Assembly: GCA_964036195.1 (NCBI GenBank)
Contig: OZ038457.1
Location: forward strand, 14,163,147-14,227,146
DNA: 64,000 nucleotides
Direction of reading: 5' to 3'
DNA from: Sphaerolaimus hirsutus
Taxonomy: Eukaryota; Nematoda; Chromadorea; Monhysterida; Sphaerolaimidae
Made by a program: the position numbers and the translations under genes. Position 1 is the stretch's first letter, and the number at the start of each line of letters is the position of its first letter. Shown here in pieces: positions 13,501 through 23,000 of the stretch. The notes below the pieces were generated by a model. It was given only the letters and a program-made list of their open reading frames with translations, was not told the DNA's origin and did no database searches.

Positions 13501-16379
13501 ACAAGTCTGGGTAACTGCGATACAAATAAGCAGTAATAAATGCATCATGTACATTGCATACATGATGTACATCATTCTGGAATGGGGTATTTCGAGGGGG
13601 GTGGTTATTATTTCCCCAGCCCATTTTGAGGGGGGGTTAATTCGAGGGGGTTCCATCCAAGGGGGGGGGGAGTATTTTTCCGTCAGAAATTTTCGTAAGG
13701 ATCATAGTAAAGAGTAGGCATTTTCGTACCCAAAACAGGTAATAAATATATCCAAATAGGATATAAATATTTGGACATAATAACGTAGATTGCTACACAA
13801 ACAAGTCTGGGTAGCTGCGCTACAAATAAGCAGTAATAAATGCATCATGTACATTGCATACATGATGTACATCATTCTGGAGGGGGGGTATTTCGAGAGG
13901 GGGGGTTATTATTTCCCCAGCCCATTTTGAGGGGGGGGGCGGGTTAATTCGAGGGGGGTTAATTCAAGGGGGATTAATTCGAGGTAATACGGTAGATATT
14001 TTGTAAGATGACTCAACCCGGAGATTTTTCTGCCAATGTTCCTAGAAAATTGCAGTGCCTGCCTCGCTGCGAACTCGACCACTAGTGTCAGTGGAAAATT
14101 TTCACTTTGCTTGAATTTTTTACTCATTTCCTGTAGAAAGGAATTATTTTTCGCAAGATATCATGCGTATTTATGTAAATGGTACGTGAACGTGGTAAAT
14201 CGTAGTGAACCAACATATAGCAATCGCGATAGAAGTCCCATTGCCCTGGGGCGACTCCCCGACCCTGTAATATATCGAATTTCATGCAAAATGTCGCGAG
14301 AAATGTCAAACAACCAGTAACAATAATTTTAAATGAGATTTTATTCACATGACTTTTGTACACTTTGCATCACATTTGAATTTTTACAGGGTTAGGGAAT
14401 GGCACCTGGGCGTCATGCGCGGTGTCACCGACAGCACTACACCATCAAAGTTGTACCGTCTCAGGTGATTGTCCACATTCTCAGAAAATGTTCGCCTGTG
14501 CATTGATACAGATTGGCATTAGGCCGGAATTAGAGCTCAGCGTCGATTCGACGTGAAATGATGACGTGAAATGACGTCGTGAAATTAATTACACGAGTGT
14601 GGATCATGCTACGGGTCTACAATTTTCTAAGGATAATATATGAATCAATACCTTAATCGTGTCCAATACTGAGTGTTATCAGCCACAACTAGAGCGAATT
14701 GAAAAATTCAATTTTTATCATTTCACGTCATCATTTTACGTCAGGGAACAACTTTGCAAGCAATAGTCTGACGTGAAATGTAAAGTTGTTCCCTGACACT
14801 GTGACGTGAAATGATGATGACGTGAAATGATAAAAATTGGATTTTTCAATTCGCTCTAGTTGTGGCTGATAACACTCAGTATTGGACACGATTAAGGTAT
14901 TGATTCATATATTATCCTTAGAAAATTGTAGACCCGTAGCATGATCCACACTCGTGTAATTAATTTCACGACGTCATTTCACGTCGTCATTTCACGTCGA
15001 ATCGACGCTGAGCTCTAATTCCGTCTTTAAAGAGAGCACTTCACATGTGCACGCTGTGATTGGGTGTTTGAGTTGCAACTTACAATCTGTAGGTACTGGA
15101 GACAAATCTCATTCTGCTATCCTCCAACTTTATAGCCAGCAAGGTGTTCAGCTCATTTCGGCCAGTCTTCAAGCTGAAAAAAATGCTGGAATTGTAACTA
15201 CCATAATCAGTGCATAAATGTGTAGGTAAGTATATCGTGTGTAAATGTGTCGCTAGGGTTGGAAAGAACAGTTTTTTTCCAATATCAGTGTTTAATAACT
15301 TGGAATTTGAAACTTGACCTAGTTGTTCAAATATGGCTGAAATATCGTTCAAACATGGGAACCTCCCGTGCTGTAAGCAGTAACCTATTGAGGGCGCCGT
15401 AGCGGCCACTGTCAGCGAGCCCGGGCAGGTCGCCCGCACTGGCCACCACGTCGAGGCGGGTGCTCACTTTGTTGTAACCGTAGATCAGGTGCGAACATCG
15501 CTGCGCCTGCGCGTCCCCTATTAATTGGACCACTCTCAATTCAAACATTTATGCGCTCCATCCAAGTAGTAAAGGACATACGCCAGAAAAGTGATGCTGT
15601 GAAACTGTTAGAAGAAAAAGTAACTACCGTATTTCCTCGAAATACCCCCCCCTCGAAATACCCCCCCTCGTTTGACCCCCCCCCTCTCGAGACCACTATG
15701 AAACAATCACCCCCCCCCCTCGAAATACCCCCCCCCCCAAATTGAGTGTAAAGAGAACGTACATCACAAATATGGCAGTTTGTGTTCTGCGTAGTGCAGA
15801 ACACACGTTAAAACAATGTCGGAATCACGTTAGAACAGTGTACATACCATCTACATACTAATATTAGTCTACAGAACCTTATAAATGGCGGTTTTTGTTG
15901 CATTTTTCGACGTCTGAGTACGTTTCAGACGACAATTTCGTACTTGGTTTTCAAAAATTTTCTTGTGAAATAATAACCCCCCCCCCTCGAAATACCCCCC
16001 CCCTCGTTTGACCCCCCCTCTCGGGACCACTATGAAACAATCACCCCCCGGGGGGTATTTCGAGGAAATACGGTACGGTATTTCTCTGATATACCCCCCT
16101 CGGAAATCCTCGGGTCTGAGCGAGCTTATGAAAAGATACCCCCTCGAAACAGCCCCACAAAATTTTCACTCCCTGGGGGTATTTCGAGGAAATATGGTAT
16201 TTATCATAGATGCATCTATTCATCGTTCTCACCTCTTGCAAATTACTCGCTTCTAGCTGAGCTTCAGGGCTGGTGGTTCGCTCGGGTACATACCAGCACA
16301 TCAACGCACACTCCCTGCCGTGAGCCTTATTGATTGCTACATTGATAAATATCAATGAAATGAGCTGTATGACATGCAT
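1530..16379 (-). CDS. Secreted triple GH18 (chitinase-like) protein, catalytically inactive; 26 exons, 1265 aa
   Basis: Exons, in transcript order: 16379-16233, 15506-15385, 15173-15084, 14495-14406, 14264-14186, 14130-14018, 12559-12436, 11939-11745, 11514-11362, 11198-11008, 10749-10717, 10646-10427, 10031-9856, 9824-9677, 9592-9495, 9425-9314, 8839-8695, 8314-8130, 8065-7867, 7796-7637, 7569-7445, 6969-6786, 6506-6235, 6030-5882, 5811-5689, 1694-1530. All junctions are in frame. Residues 1-21 form a signal peptide (MHVIQLISLIFINVAINKA), so the protein is secreted. Three GH18 barrels follow at about 22-430, 485-870 and 875-1265. They show the family landmarks (CSHLIYGY or CTHLIIGY, RRYNFDG, a VDYIYV or VDFLHL strand, GYAGVGIYS or VGGVGTF). 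The DGxDxDxE motif is replaced in all three: DGVVLSVT at 137, QLVDIHWS at 604 and AGIEVDWD at 988. No catalytic glutamate remains, so a binding role is likelier than hydrolysis. The least certain parts are exon 5 (14264-14186), the acceptor of exon 14, and the 4-kb last intron. Confidence 0.88.
1728..1996. mobile_element. MITE with CAGCTTGACGGAAAAT ends
   Basis: The inverted ends CAGCTTGACGGAAAATTGG and TATTTTCCGTCAAGCTG bound 270 bp. A second inverted pair lies inside (TCAGGGAACTAATTTTAATT against AATTAGTTCCCTGA). It sits about 30 bp upstream of the last acceptor of the triple GH18 gene. Confidence 0.7.
2240..2690. repeat. Two diverged tandem units with a conserved two-stem hairpin
   Basis: Two units of about 210 bp each carry the block 'accaaagtgccagacctayg' followed by 'ctctgggacggtga' (near 2278 and 2489). 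Inside the block CCAGA pairs with TCTGG, and flanking ATCACC pairs with GGTGAT in the second copy. Both units then continue into a 'ggcgct...gccgccgg' segment and a 'gtgacgtcat' or 'gtgatgtcat' segment. The conserved pairing suggests a structured RNA or a transposon end. No known family was recognised. Confidence 0.45.
3900..4075 (+). promoter_or_regulatory. Candidate RNA polymerase II core promoter
   Basis: In order the plus strand carries GATTGGTTGG (CCAAT box in reverse), CTCCGCCCAG (GC box), CATAAAAGAG (TATA-like, about 3969) and TCAGTCTATT about 30 bp further on, which fits an initiator. It lies 600 bp upstream of the single-exon frame at 4674 and inside the last intron of the opposite-strand GH18 gene. 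It may be the promoter of a retroelement or retrogene. This is inferred from motifs alone. Confidence 0.35.
4674..5609 (+). CDS. Unidentified intronless frame, 311 aa
   Basis: I do not recognise this protein. It is the longest uninterrupted frame in the window and lies antisense in the 4-kb last intron of the triple GH18 gene. The N-terminal third is acidic and hydrophobic. Near residue 66 there is ATYAEKVQG, which resembles the 'SYAxxV' stretch seen before nucleic-acid-binding parts of some retroelement ORF1 or gag proteins. The middle (about 180-215) is strongly basic. The C-terminal part has a cysteine/histidine cluster (CDHY, RCCTF, HCPRCCYLAH) that could bind zinc. The ATG at 4674 is used. 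A retroelement gag-like or ORF1-like protein, or a retrogene, are the readings I favour. No reverse transcriptase or poly(A) tail was seen, and boundaries are unknown. Confidence 0.4.
   Translation: MEVVFICLHSSDVQLSVFEAWANLVSVSESAPSSEGFWEVDNLGMGPAFDSFEPVSEMFQIQRRATYAEKVQGADDFVIDSVLPNGEIICDASQQWLLDHLVMEPAFIEPGICGVFEGTAERLKKSVQPRNLWYLVGKRGKLQPHVIRRKLLQFARPDFVSCGNQVDRKAQKPTSFGVARSKGTKLVRFGRQVSRARAKRRACRAVVDRPVDIMPLVELSELCDHYVGALPSFVVPHVQKVTKSPARCCTFGVIRQDGLHERIVESSDEYGHCPRCCYLAHNGKVVAPGGPQYYIGDEVARPGGSCHYTVS
6538..6741. mobile_element. CACACTAGT-type MITE, GTTTACTG subfamily
   Basis: The ends CACACTAGTTTACTGCCAGA and TCTGGCAGTAAACTAGTGTG are inverted. Inside, 'gaacgcatttgagttta' occurs in both orientations. 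Its right side lies about 30 bp upstream of exon 23 (6506) of the triple GH18 gene, so it borders the acceptor region. Confidence 0.8.
7011..7421. mobile_element. AGTTGTTAAAA-type MITE, copy 2
   Basis: The ends are GAGTTGTTTAAAGTACCG and GGTTTTAACAACTATG. The interior matches the copy at 671 in reverse orientation. It fills the intron between exons 21 and 22 of the triple GH18 gene, ending 25 bp from the exon 21 donor. Confidence 0.75.
8345..8645. mobile_element. Foldback element with CCCTGTAAA ends
   Basis: Short units 'accctgtaaaatgtcatgtg' on the left are mirrored by 'cacatggcattttacagggt' on the right, around a centre with two inverted copies of 'tttggatac...cataagatt'. Relatives with the same ends lie at 32594-32809, 45130-45270 and 53780-53885. 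Confidence 0.7.
8989..9211. mobile_element. TA-MITE, CGAAATACCCC subfamily
   Basis: A left end 'catcgaaatactcccagggg' and right end 'gggtatttcgaggaaatac' enclose G-rich blocks. It lies in the intron between exons 16 and 17 of the triple GH18 gene. Confidence 0.7.
10835..10998. mobile_element. hAT-like MITE beside a splice donor
   Basis: The ends AATGATGTTAAAGGCACCG and CCGGTGCCTTTACATCAC are inverted and the interior is rich in 'ggcaccg'. The flanks GTGCTCA and GTGCTGA look like an imperfect target duplication. The right copy contains the donor of exon 10 of the triple GH18 gene, so the element begins about 10 bp inside that intron. Confidence 0.7.
11267..11332. mobile_element. TA-MITE remnant, 66 bp
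   Basis: CCGTATTTGATTTAATTATT on the left and GCAAATACGG on the right are flanked by TA, with a single 'cccctgggg' centre. This is the shortest copy of the family in the window. Confidence 0.65.
12018..12351. mobile_element. TA-MITE, CGAATAATTCCCC subfamily
   Basis: TA-flanked element from CCGTATTTGC to GCAAATACGG with 'ggggattgtttaagggggga' blocks near the right end. It lies in the intron between exons 7 and 8 of the triple GH18 gene. Confidence 0.75.
12669..12882. mobile_element. CACTAGTTGACACA-type MITE
   Basis: ACACTAGTTGACACATGTGT on the left is inverted at the right as ACACATGTGTCAACCAGTGT. An inner inverted pair 'cagagcgtctccaat' and 'ggagaacgctctg' resembles the copies at 23712 and 51484. 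Confidence 0.8.
13043..13992. repeat. Composite of duplicated TA-MITE with a nested CACTAGT MITE
   Basis: A TA-MITE begins at CCGTGTTACCTCG (13043) and a family right end GGTAATACGG closes the block at 13992. The interior unit 'cgtcagaaattttcgtaa' to 'atccaaatagg' occurs twice (about 13150 and 13680), as does 'cataataacgtagattgc' to 'catgatgtacatcattctgg' (about 13478 and 13780). A separate MITE with CCCACACACTGG and CTAGTGTGTGTGGG ends is nested at 13239-13468. It fills the intron between exons 6 and 7 of the triple GH18 gene. Confidence 0.7.
14526..15022. mobile_element. Near-perfect 497-bp palindrome
   Basis: The arm from GGAATTAGAGCTCAGCGTCG is repeated in inverse to CGACGCTGAGCTCTAATTCC, with arms of about 235 bp and very few mismatches around a centre near 14774. 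It contains several 'gacgtgaaatga' motifs. It lies in the intron between exons 3 and 4 of the triple GH18 gene. A recent foldback MITE is the likely identity. Confidence 0.85.
15627..16073. mobile_element. TA-MITE, CGAAATACCCC subfamily, internally duplicated
   Basis: CCGTATTTCCTCGAAATACC opens and GAGGAAATACGG closes the block. Two C-rich segments with 'cctcgtttgacccccc' and 'gaccactatgaaacaatcac' lie near 15660 and 16000, so the element carries a long internal direct repeat. It lies in intron 1 of the triple GH18 gene. Confidence 0.75.
16076..16197. mobile_element. TA-MITE adjoining the previous copy
   Basis: A short copy from CGGTATTTCTCTG to GAGGAAATATGG shares or nearly shares the flanking TA with the element ending at 16073. 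It ends 36 bp from the donor of exon 1 of the triple GH18 gene. Confidence 0.6.
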
Positions 16380-16740
16380 TTTGTGTTAGGTCGATTTGCA
16401 ACTGTATCCAGGGCCCTTTTTCAGTAACTTTCCATATTCAGTAAACTTTCGGACTCGGTTCCGACTGCACTCTAGGAAAACCGCTATAAATTTTATCAAA
16501 AAACAACTATGTGTTTATGAACAACCGGAAGTGCACATCAGTGTTATCAGTCTACTAAAGCAATTTGTCATTGCACTGTGGAAGTCGACAACAAGGTTGA
16601 AAAATGGCTGCGTGCCATGCTGAACGTTTATTCTTCAAAATAATGAACCACGGACAGATGACGTGTTTGAAAGACTAGCAACAATTATTCAATGTATCAC
16701 AATTTGCGAGGTGACAAGACAATGTAAGAAACACAGTTTA

Positions 16741-16857
16741 CCGTATTTACTCGAATAATTCCCCCTTTTGAATAATTACCTCCCCCTCGAATAGTCACCC
16801 GTCAAAAACGTCTGACGAATAAACAATTCCCCGGTGGGATTATTCGAGTGAATACGG
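16741..16857. mobile_element. TA-MITE, CGAATAATTCCCC subfamily
   Basis: TA-flanked 117-bp copy from CCGTATTTACTCGAATAATT to TATTCGAGTGAATACGG. It lies in the 640-bp spacer between the two secreted genes. Confidence 0.8.
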
Positions 16858-16976
16858 TATTTAGAATAGGTAGATAAATACAAGCTCACCACACCAGACT
16901 ATTGCAACTTGTTCGACATATTTACGATCAAGAAAGCTCAATACCGCGCCACAAACGGATAAAAAGATCACAATTT

Positions 16977-16982
16977 TTATTT
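16977..16982 (-). promoter_or_regulatory. Poly(A) signal AATAAA
   Basis: On the minus strand AATAAA stands about 38 nt after the TGA of the MAM/cysteine-rich gene (17020), a normal place for its 3' end. Confidence 0.5.
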
Positions 16983-17019
16983 CGAATCAATTTTTCATCA
17001 TGCACAAGCGAATTGTGCA

Positions 17020-20000
17020 TCAACACGGGTCGGTCCGATCGCGCCGGCCGGCTTCAATTCGGATGTGGTCCAAGCCAACGGGGATCGATGATTCGCTTTG
17101 GTTATCCACGTAAATGTAGACCTGAAGTTAAAGGCAGATGAAACACGTTTAGGAACTTTATTTAAATATGTTATCATATTATCATTTTTGTACCAAAAAT
17201 TACATGCAAGTGGAATAGGAATGTAACTTAGTAGGATTAAGATTGCAAACATATTTTCCCTTTTTGCGAGCAATTCCTTTGTGCGTATTTTCACGAAAGT
17301 TCTGAAAAACAACAATAAGTCACTACTTCAACGAGTTCTTTTTGATGGAAAATAACTTGCGCAAATGCCCGACATGAGCGTCATCCTACGGTAGTCCCCA
17401 AAATCACCTTTTTGGCGTTTTTCGGCACAAGCGCTCGCAACGTCCTCCATTGTTCCTTAGCTAAAAAGTGACTTTCTGGAGTCTGCACACATCTGGACAA
17501 TGAGTCGATGCAAATCTGCAATTCGTTTCATTTTTGTAGATAACATCTGGTCACAAAATATACATAAATTACCATAAATTTATCATCCACAAAAGGTGAG
17601 CATTACTAACAGAGAAATGGCTGCCGGCGCTGCCGTCGAACACAGTGAATGCGAGTATTGCATCGCGCCCTAGTTGCTTCGGTCTGTACAGCAGCGCCGC
17701 CCTGTCGCCGGGGCTCAGGGAACCACCCAGGAACACTTCGCCTACGTAGATATGTTGTGTTTTTAAAGAACCTTTTGTATTTCCTCGAAATACACCCGAG
17801 GGGGTTTATTGTTACGCCAGCAAAATTTTAAGGGGGGTTATTCGAGGGGGTATTCGCCAGAATTTTTTTTTGAAATTCCACGCACACAGGTAGCAAAATT
17901 CAATAGTAGAATAAGATAGATATAAGAGCGTCTATAGACAATACAACTGTTCACATCATTCGTTTTGTTAACATGCGTTATTTATGCTTCGCACGGATCA
18001 CCAACTGCAGTTTTGTCTATTCTATTTACACTGAATTCGGGTGGGGGGGGGGGGGGGGTATTTTGACGGGGTCTTTTATTTACTCAGGTCGCTCAGACTT
18101 TGGGGTATTTCGAGGGGCGAGTTAATTCAAGCAAATACGTATTTTATATGTGATCATATCATAACTGGGGGTTCAAGTTGGGCATGTTCAAAAAACAAAC
18201 CTTCAGCTGGACCAGGGATGTTGATATCCTTGTTTCCAATGCCCGAGAACAGAAACTTGAGGGAAATTGTGCCCGGTTTGTTTTGCGTGTATACGTGTTC
18301 CCATCCACATGTAGATAGATCCTATGAGAAAGTATTGGCGTCTGTACTGGAGAATATTTGCGCTAAGTTAAATTGACTGTAATTTCGGAAATTCCTGTTT
18401 CTATTCCCAACAACAGAAATTCTTCTTTTTTTTCAATTTTTCACCGGCTAAATTTTTTTTCAATCTCATTTTAACGCGCCCTTCCTGTGTTTTTGTCTAT
18501 GAAGTGTTTGCACTCAGCTTCCTAATTCCCCATTCCTCGGCGAACGCGAACAATTCAGAAATAAAATTATAGCGGCGGAAACGAACCTCAAAACCGCATT
18601 TCGCCGTCACATCTACATCCTTCGAGCACAGGCTGCCATACTCCCCATACGACGGGTCAACTATACCACCAGTGTTAATATTGTCTCGATCCACTTTGAC
18701 AGGCGCTCGTGTGGGTGACACCCTGGTGGGGGGTACTCGCTCCCCGCGACGTTTGTTCGCTAAGACAGCGAGCCCAGCCGTGGGCGGCTGGCGGACGCAA
18801 ACGCAGTTTGACTCGGCGTCGCACTTTGATGTCTTTAACCTGCCGGGGGTTGTGGTTGGGGTTGAATATGCTCGTTTAAAAAATCGATTTAAAAAATTGT
18901 ATTTGCAGCTATTTTCTTCGAAATGTGTTGGAGGGGGTGGGGTGGGGTATAGCTGGAAATTCAAGCCATATTAAGTGATCGCCTCGCCATTGCACTGTCA
19001 TGTCTTCTGCGGACATAGTTATGATTATTTAAAGCCACAGAATAGCATGAAGGTGGGCCATCTCTATTTAAAATATTGTAATTGTCAACTATGTTGTGTG
19101 ACGACTTTGACATGAAATTTTTGGATTTTAACCAGTGCATCCATAGCAAAAATTCTGCCAGTGTTTTCTTTTATCGTATATCCTCGAATAAGTCTCCGGG
19201 GGAGTTATTATTTCGTCAGAATTTTTGAGGGGGGAGTTATTCGGGGGGGGGTCATTTTTCCGTCAGAATTTTCTATAAAATGATTTATCAATTGACTGTA
19301 TAAATTGGGTCAATTTAGTTTCATAAATTATAAGTTACAATACAAATTTCAACATTGAAGCAATAAAATCAATATTAGTGATCACCAATTGTAAATAATA
19401 CTAAAATTTTATAAAATAAATACACAAAACGTTTTCGACAGATGTGACATTTTTCCTAACCATTAGGGGGGGGGGTTATTCGAGGGGGAGAGTTACTTTT
19501 CCTCACTCGGCTTACAGGGGGTAGTTATTCGAGGGGGGAGTTATTCGAGGGGGGAGTTATTCGAGGGGGGAGTTATTCGAGGGGGGTTATTCGAGGGGGA
19601 GGACTTGTTCTAGGATTTACGGTACATGGGATCCGACGGCTGCAATCAAAAATTTCAATCTTCAATAGCTAGAAAATCGCTTGCCAACTGTAGCTAATGT
19701 GTTCCACATGACCGTTACACCAAAGTCGGGAAACTACTCACTTCGGTCCGAACCTGGCGCGGCAGTACTTTAGGCAGCCGCGCACGCCGCGACTCCCCTC
19801 GGAGCATTTGACCTGCGCCGACACCGTGTACACGGCCGGCTCGCTTTCAGCGAACGCGAACCGATCGCTGGGCGTCCGTTGGACTGCGTCGCTAGGCTTT
19901 GCTGTCGACTGGATCTTGGCGCGGACTGCCAAGCGCCGCCGGAACTCGTTGCTGCTTGAGGGCTTGGTGGGCTTGTCGCAGACGCACGCGCCGTCGACGC

Positions 20001-23000
20001 ATTGACCCCTGTAATGTTTTGAGCAGGTTCAATGCGCTATTTATGTGCATTCCCTAAATCTTCGAATACGACGCCCTTGAATGGCACCTCCTAGAATAAC
20101 TCCCCCTTGGCCGGGTAAGGACCCCCCCCCCCCTTGAATAACTCCCACACTTGAATAACTCCCCCTCTGATGGGTGGAAAACATGCTGCAAACATATAGA
20201 AAACCACCGATCTAGTCCCACTGACCGAAAAATGCTACGTCTTTGCGGTATAAATACAAGTAGGTAATTTAGGAGCCCAGTATTATTTTAAATACCGTAT
20301 TACCTCGAAATACCCCCAGGGGGTTTATTATTTCGCCAGCAAAATTTGAGGGGGGGATAATTCGAGGGAGGGTTTATTCGAGGGGGGGTCTATTATTTCG
20401 CCAGAACTTTTCGGAAATTCTCCATACGCAGACGTAGAAAAATCGAACAATCACATAGATTTATATGTGTTTATAGGCATATATTACTGTATATATTTAC
20501 ACAAAAACCCTTCCCTAACGTCACTTAATCATCAGTTTTAACGTTTGTTCTGCATAGTACAGATCACAAACTGCGGTATTTGTCGTGTACGTTCACGTTA
20601 CACTCAATTTTAGGGGGGGTATTTCGAGGGGGGGGTTTATTATTTCCTCAGCCGAAATTTAGGGGGGGGTATTTCGAGGGGGGGTTAATTCAAGGGGGGG
20701 ATAATTCGAGGTAATACGGTAAGTTAGCTGACCTGACCGTCATTCGCTATGGAATGGTAACACTTGAAGTAGCTAACCCGATGGAAATGCCGCATTGCTC
20801 GTTGCACAGCGAGTCGGAACATCGTCTGCGGACGCACATGCACTCCTTCTCAGCCGTGCAAAAAGCCCGATGAAATCTGAGAGGCAGAAAACTTACGATT
20901 GAATATAAATTAATAAATTTTTAGCAATTTTATTAAGAATGATGGTATCCAAAGGTTAATAGAAGATATTACCGTATTTCATCGAATGGCCCCCGGGGGT
21001 TTATTTTTTCAGAGTGGGAATTTGGGGGGGGGGGTTAAACGAGACGGGGGGTATTTCGAGGGGGCTTGATTAATTCATAGTGGACATTTTGAGAAGGTAT
21101 TTCGAGGGAAGGGATTTCGAGGGATGATTTCAAGGAAATACGGTAATTTTTATCATATTCACTAGTCTACCGTACACTGTTGATTGAATTATGCCAGTTT
21201 GACTTAGTCTAGGCCTAATCCCTGAGAACCCCATCAAGGGATGCGCACTTTACCCACATGAGTGGGCTATGATCACAAAACACGCACACAAAAGCAAAGA
21301 TCACTCACAGCACGCCATACTGCAATTCGCAGCCACTCTCGCACATGCGAAAGCCGGCCAGCGCGACGCACATGCGCACCTCCTCACTCCTATGGCTCAG
21401 GTCCTCCTCGCTCCTCAACCTCCTGTCCAGCGACCTGCCGCTGCCCGCAGCCGGCGTCACGGGACGTAGAGTGTCGCACACGCACCGCCCGTTGATGCAT
21501 TTTGATGTGAGGGCACTGAGTGGTGTTTTTTGGGTTTTTTTTGTTGTCATTGTGGTGAATGCAGAAGTTAATCGGGAGGGAACCCCGCGATTTGTGTACT
21601 GACAAGGGAGGTTGCTAGTCGCAAATGGCAAAGTAAGCGGAAAGATTTGTATTCGTCTAGTAATCAGAAATTTGGCAAATTATTTTAGTTGACAATGCGT
21701 TGTGATGTTTACATATTTAGATTGCAGCAGTTAAAGTAACATGATAATGTGGCTGCACACACTAGTTTACTAACACAAGTAAACTCAATTTGGGTGCCCA
21801 TAATTATCAGCTTTGAACGTATTTGAGTTTACCAGAATACGTTTTTTTAGATCCTCGTCAACTGTAGTTTACAGATACCTACCTTTGGTAAACTCAAATG
21901 TGTTCAAAGCTGATTTATGAGCACCCAAAATGAGTTTACTTCTGTTAGTAAACTAGTGTGTGCAGCGCCAATGCAAACACCTTATCTAGCATTTAATGCA
22001 TGTTCAACCGATGAATGAGTGAGTTCAAACACGTCACAATCGCCACTTTTATCCAATGCTTTATAGTGAGTGTGAGAGTTGTTGTACAGAATTGTACCCA
22101 GCATTATCACTAACCGCCGACCCTCCCTTTTTCTGCAATATCTAAAGCAAGTCAAGCTTGCAACTGATTGCCTCGCTGCAGCACATGGCTCATCATCGAT
22201 TACAGCTTCTGTAGTTGTCGGTATGTCATATCCTCCATAGAGATCAATTTCTTCCAAATCTATGTCTTCATCCGAATCAAAACCCCAGCGGGTTGGCAAT
22301 GTGCCAGTGTCATCATTGCCCGCTGCCCCTTTGGATGCAACCAGTCCAAGTTCTTCGAAATATTCAGCTGAAATTTCTACTTCAGCCTTTGTCTCGGTCT
22401 GTGTGTTTCTCAGGGCTAGCTGTGACTCTTGTAGTTCCTTTCGGCGCTTGTTTTCGTTTATTAGGCGCTTTTTGGCTTCTGTGATAGGTAATTAAGAGAC
22501 CGTTTATAGTTGTTGTCATTACATATTGAGTAATTCGAAGACAAAATATATATTTTATACCTGCATCAAATGGGCAGGGCTCAAATTCCACAGAAAAATC
22601 GTCCAATAAAACTGTGAAGTTGGCTGGCAAACTATATATCCGGATCAAAATCTGAGGGTGTGTGGGCTGTGGCTCAATCGATAATAAGGCAGGCAATGCG
22701 AACTTAATCAATCTAAATAATTATGTACAAGTCTATAAATACAAAAATACATACTTTTCATGTTACAATACCTTTCAATTTCCATATCAGTAAATTACCA
22801 GGTCTCCTAGGCTACTTCTAAAAAACACTTGTCTAGGGAAACTGGGAAAAAGTCCTCCTCGAATGCTCCTCTAAATCTTCAGAAAATATAATTCCCCCGA
22901 GATTGTAAATCGAAGAAAGTTACACTTGATTAAATGGCACAATCAGATCAAGACACAGCATATAGCAAACCTTACCACAAATTCCTGCAATGATTCCGGT

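Noticed and set aside
10990-16379. Splitting the GH18 locus into three separate genes
   Set aside because: Only the first domain has a signal peptide. The linker exons (10749-10717, and the 7867 to 7796 junction) keep frame from one domain into the next with no stop codons or new starts.
18672-18974. Plus-strand frame opposite exon 13 of the MAM gene
   Set aside because: The minus-strand exon has splice sites in the right phase and the conserved CVCV motif; the plus frame has neither.
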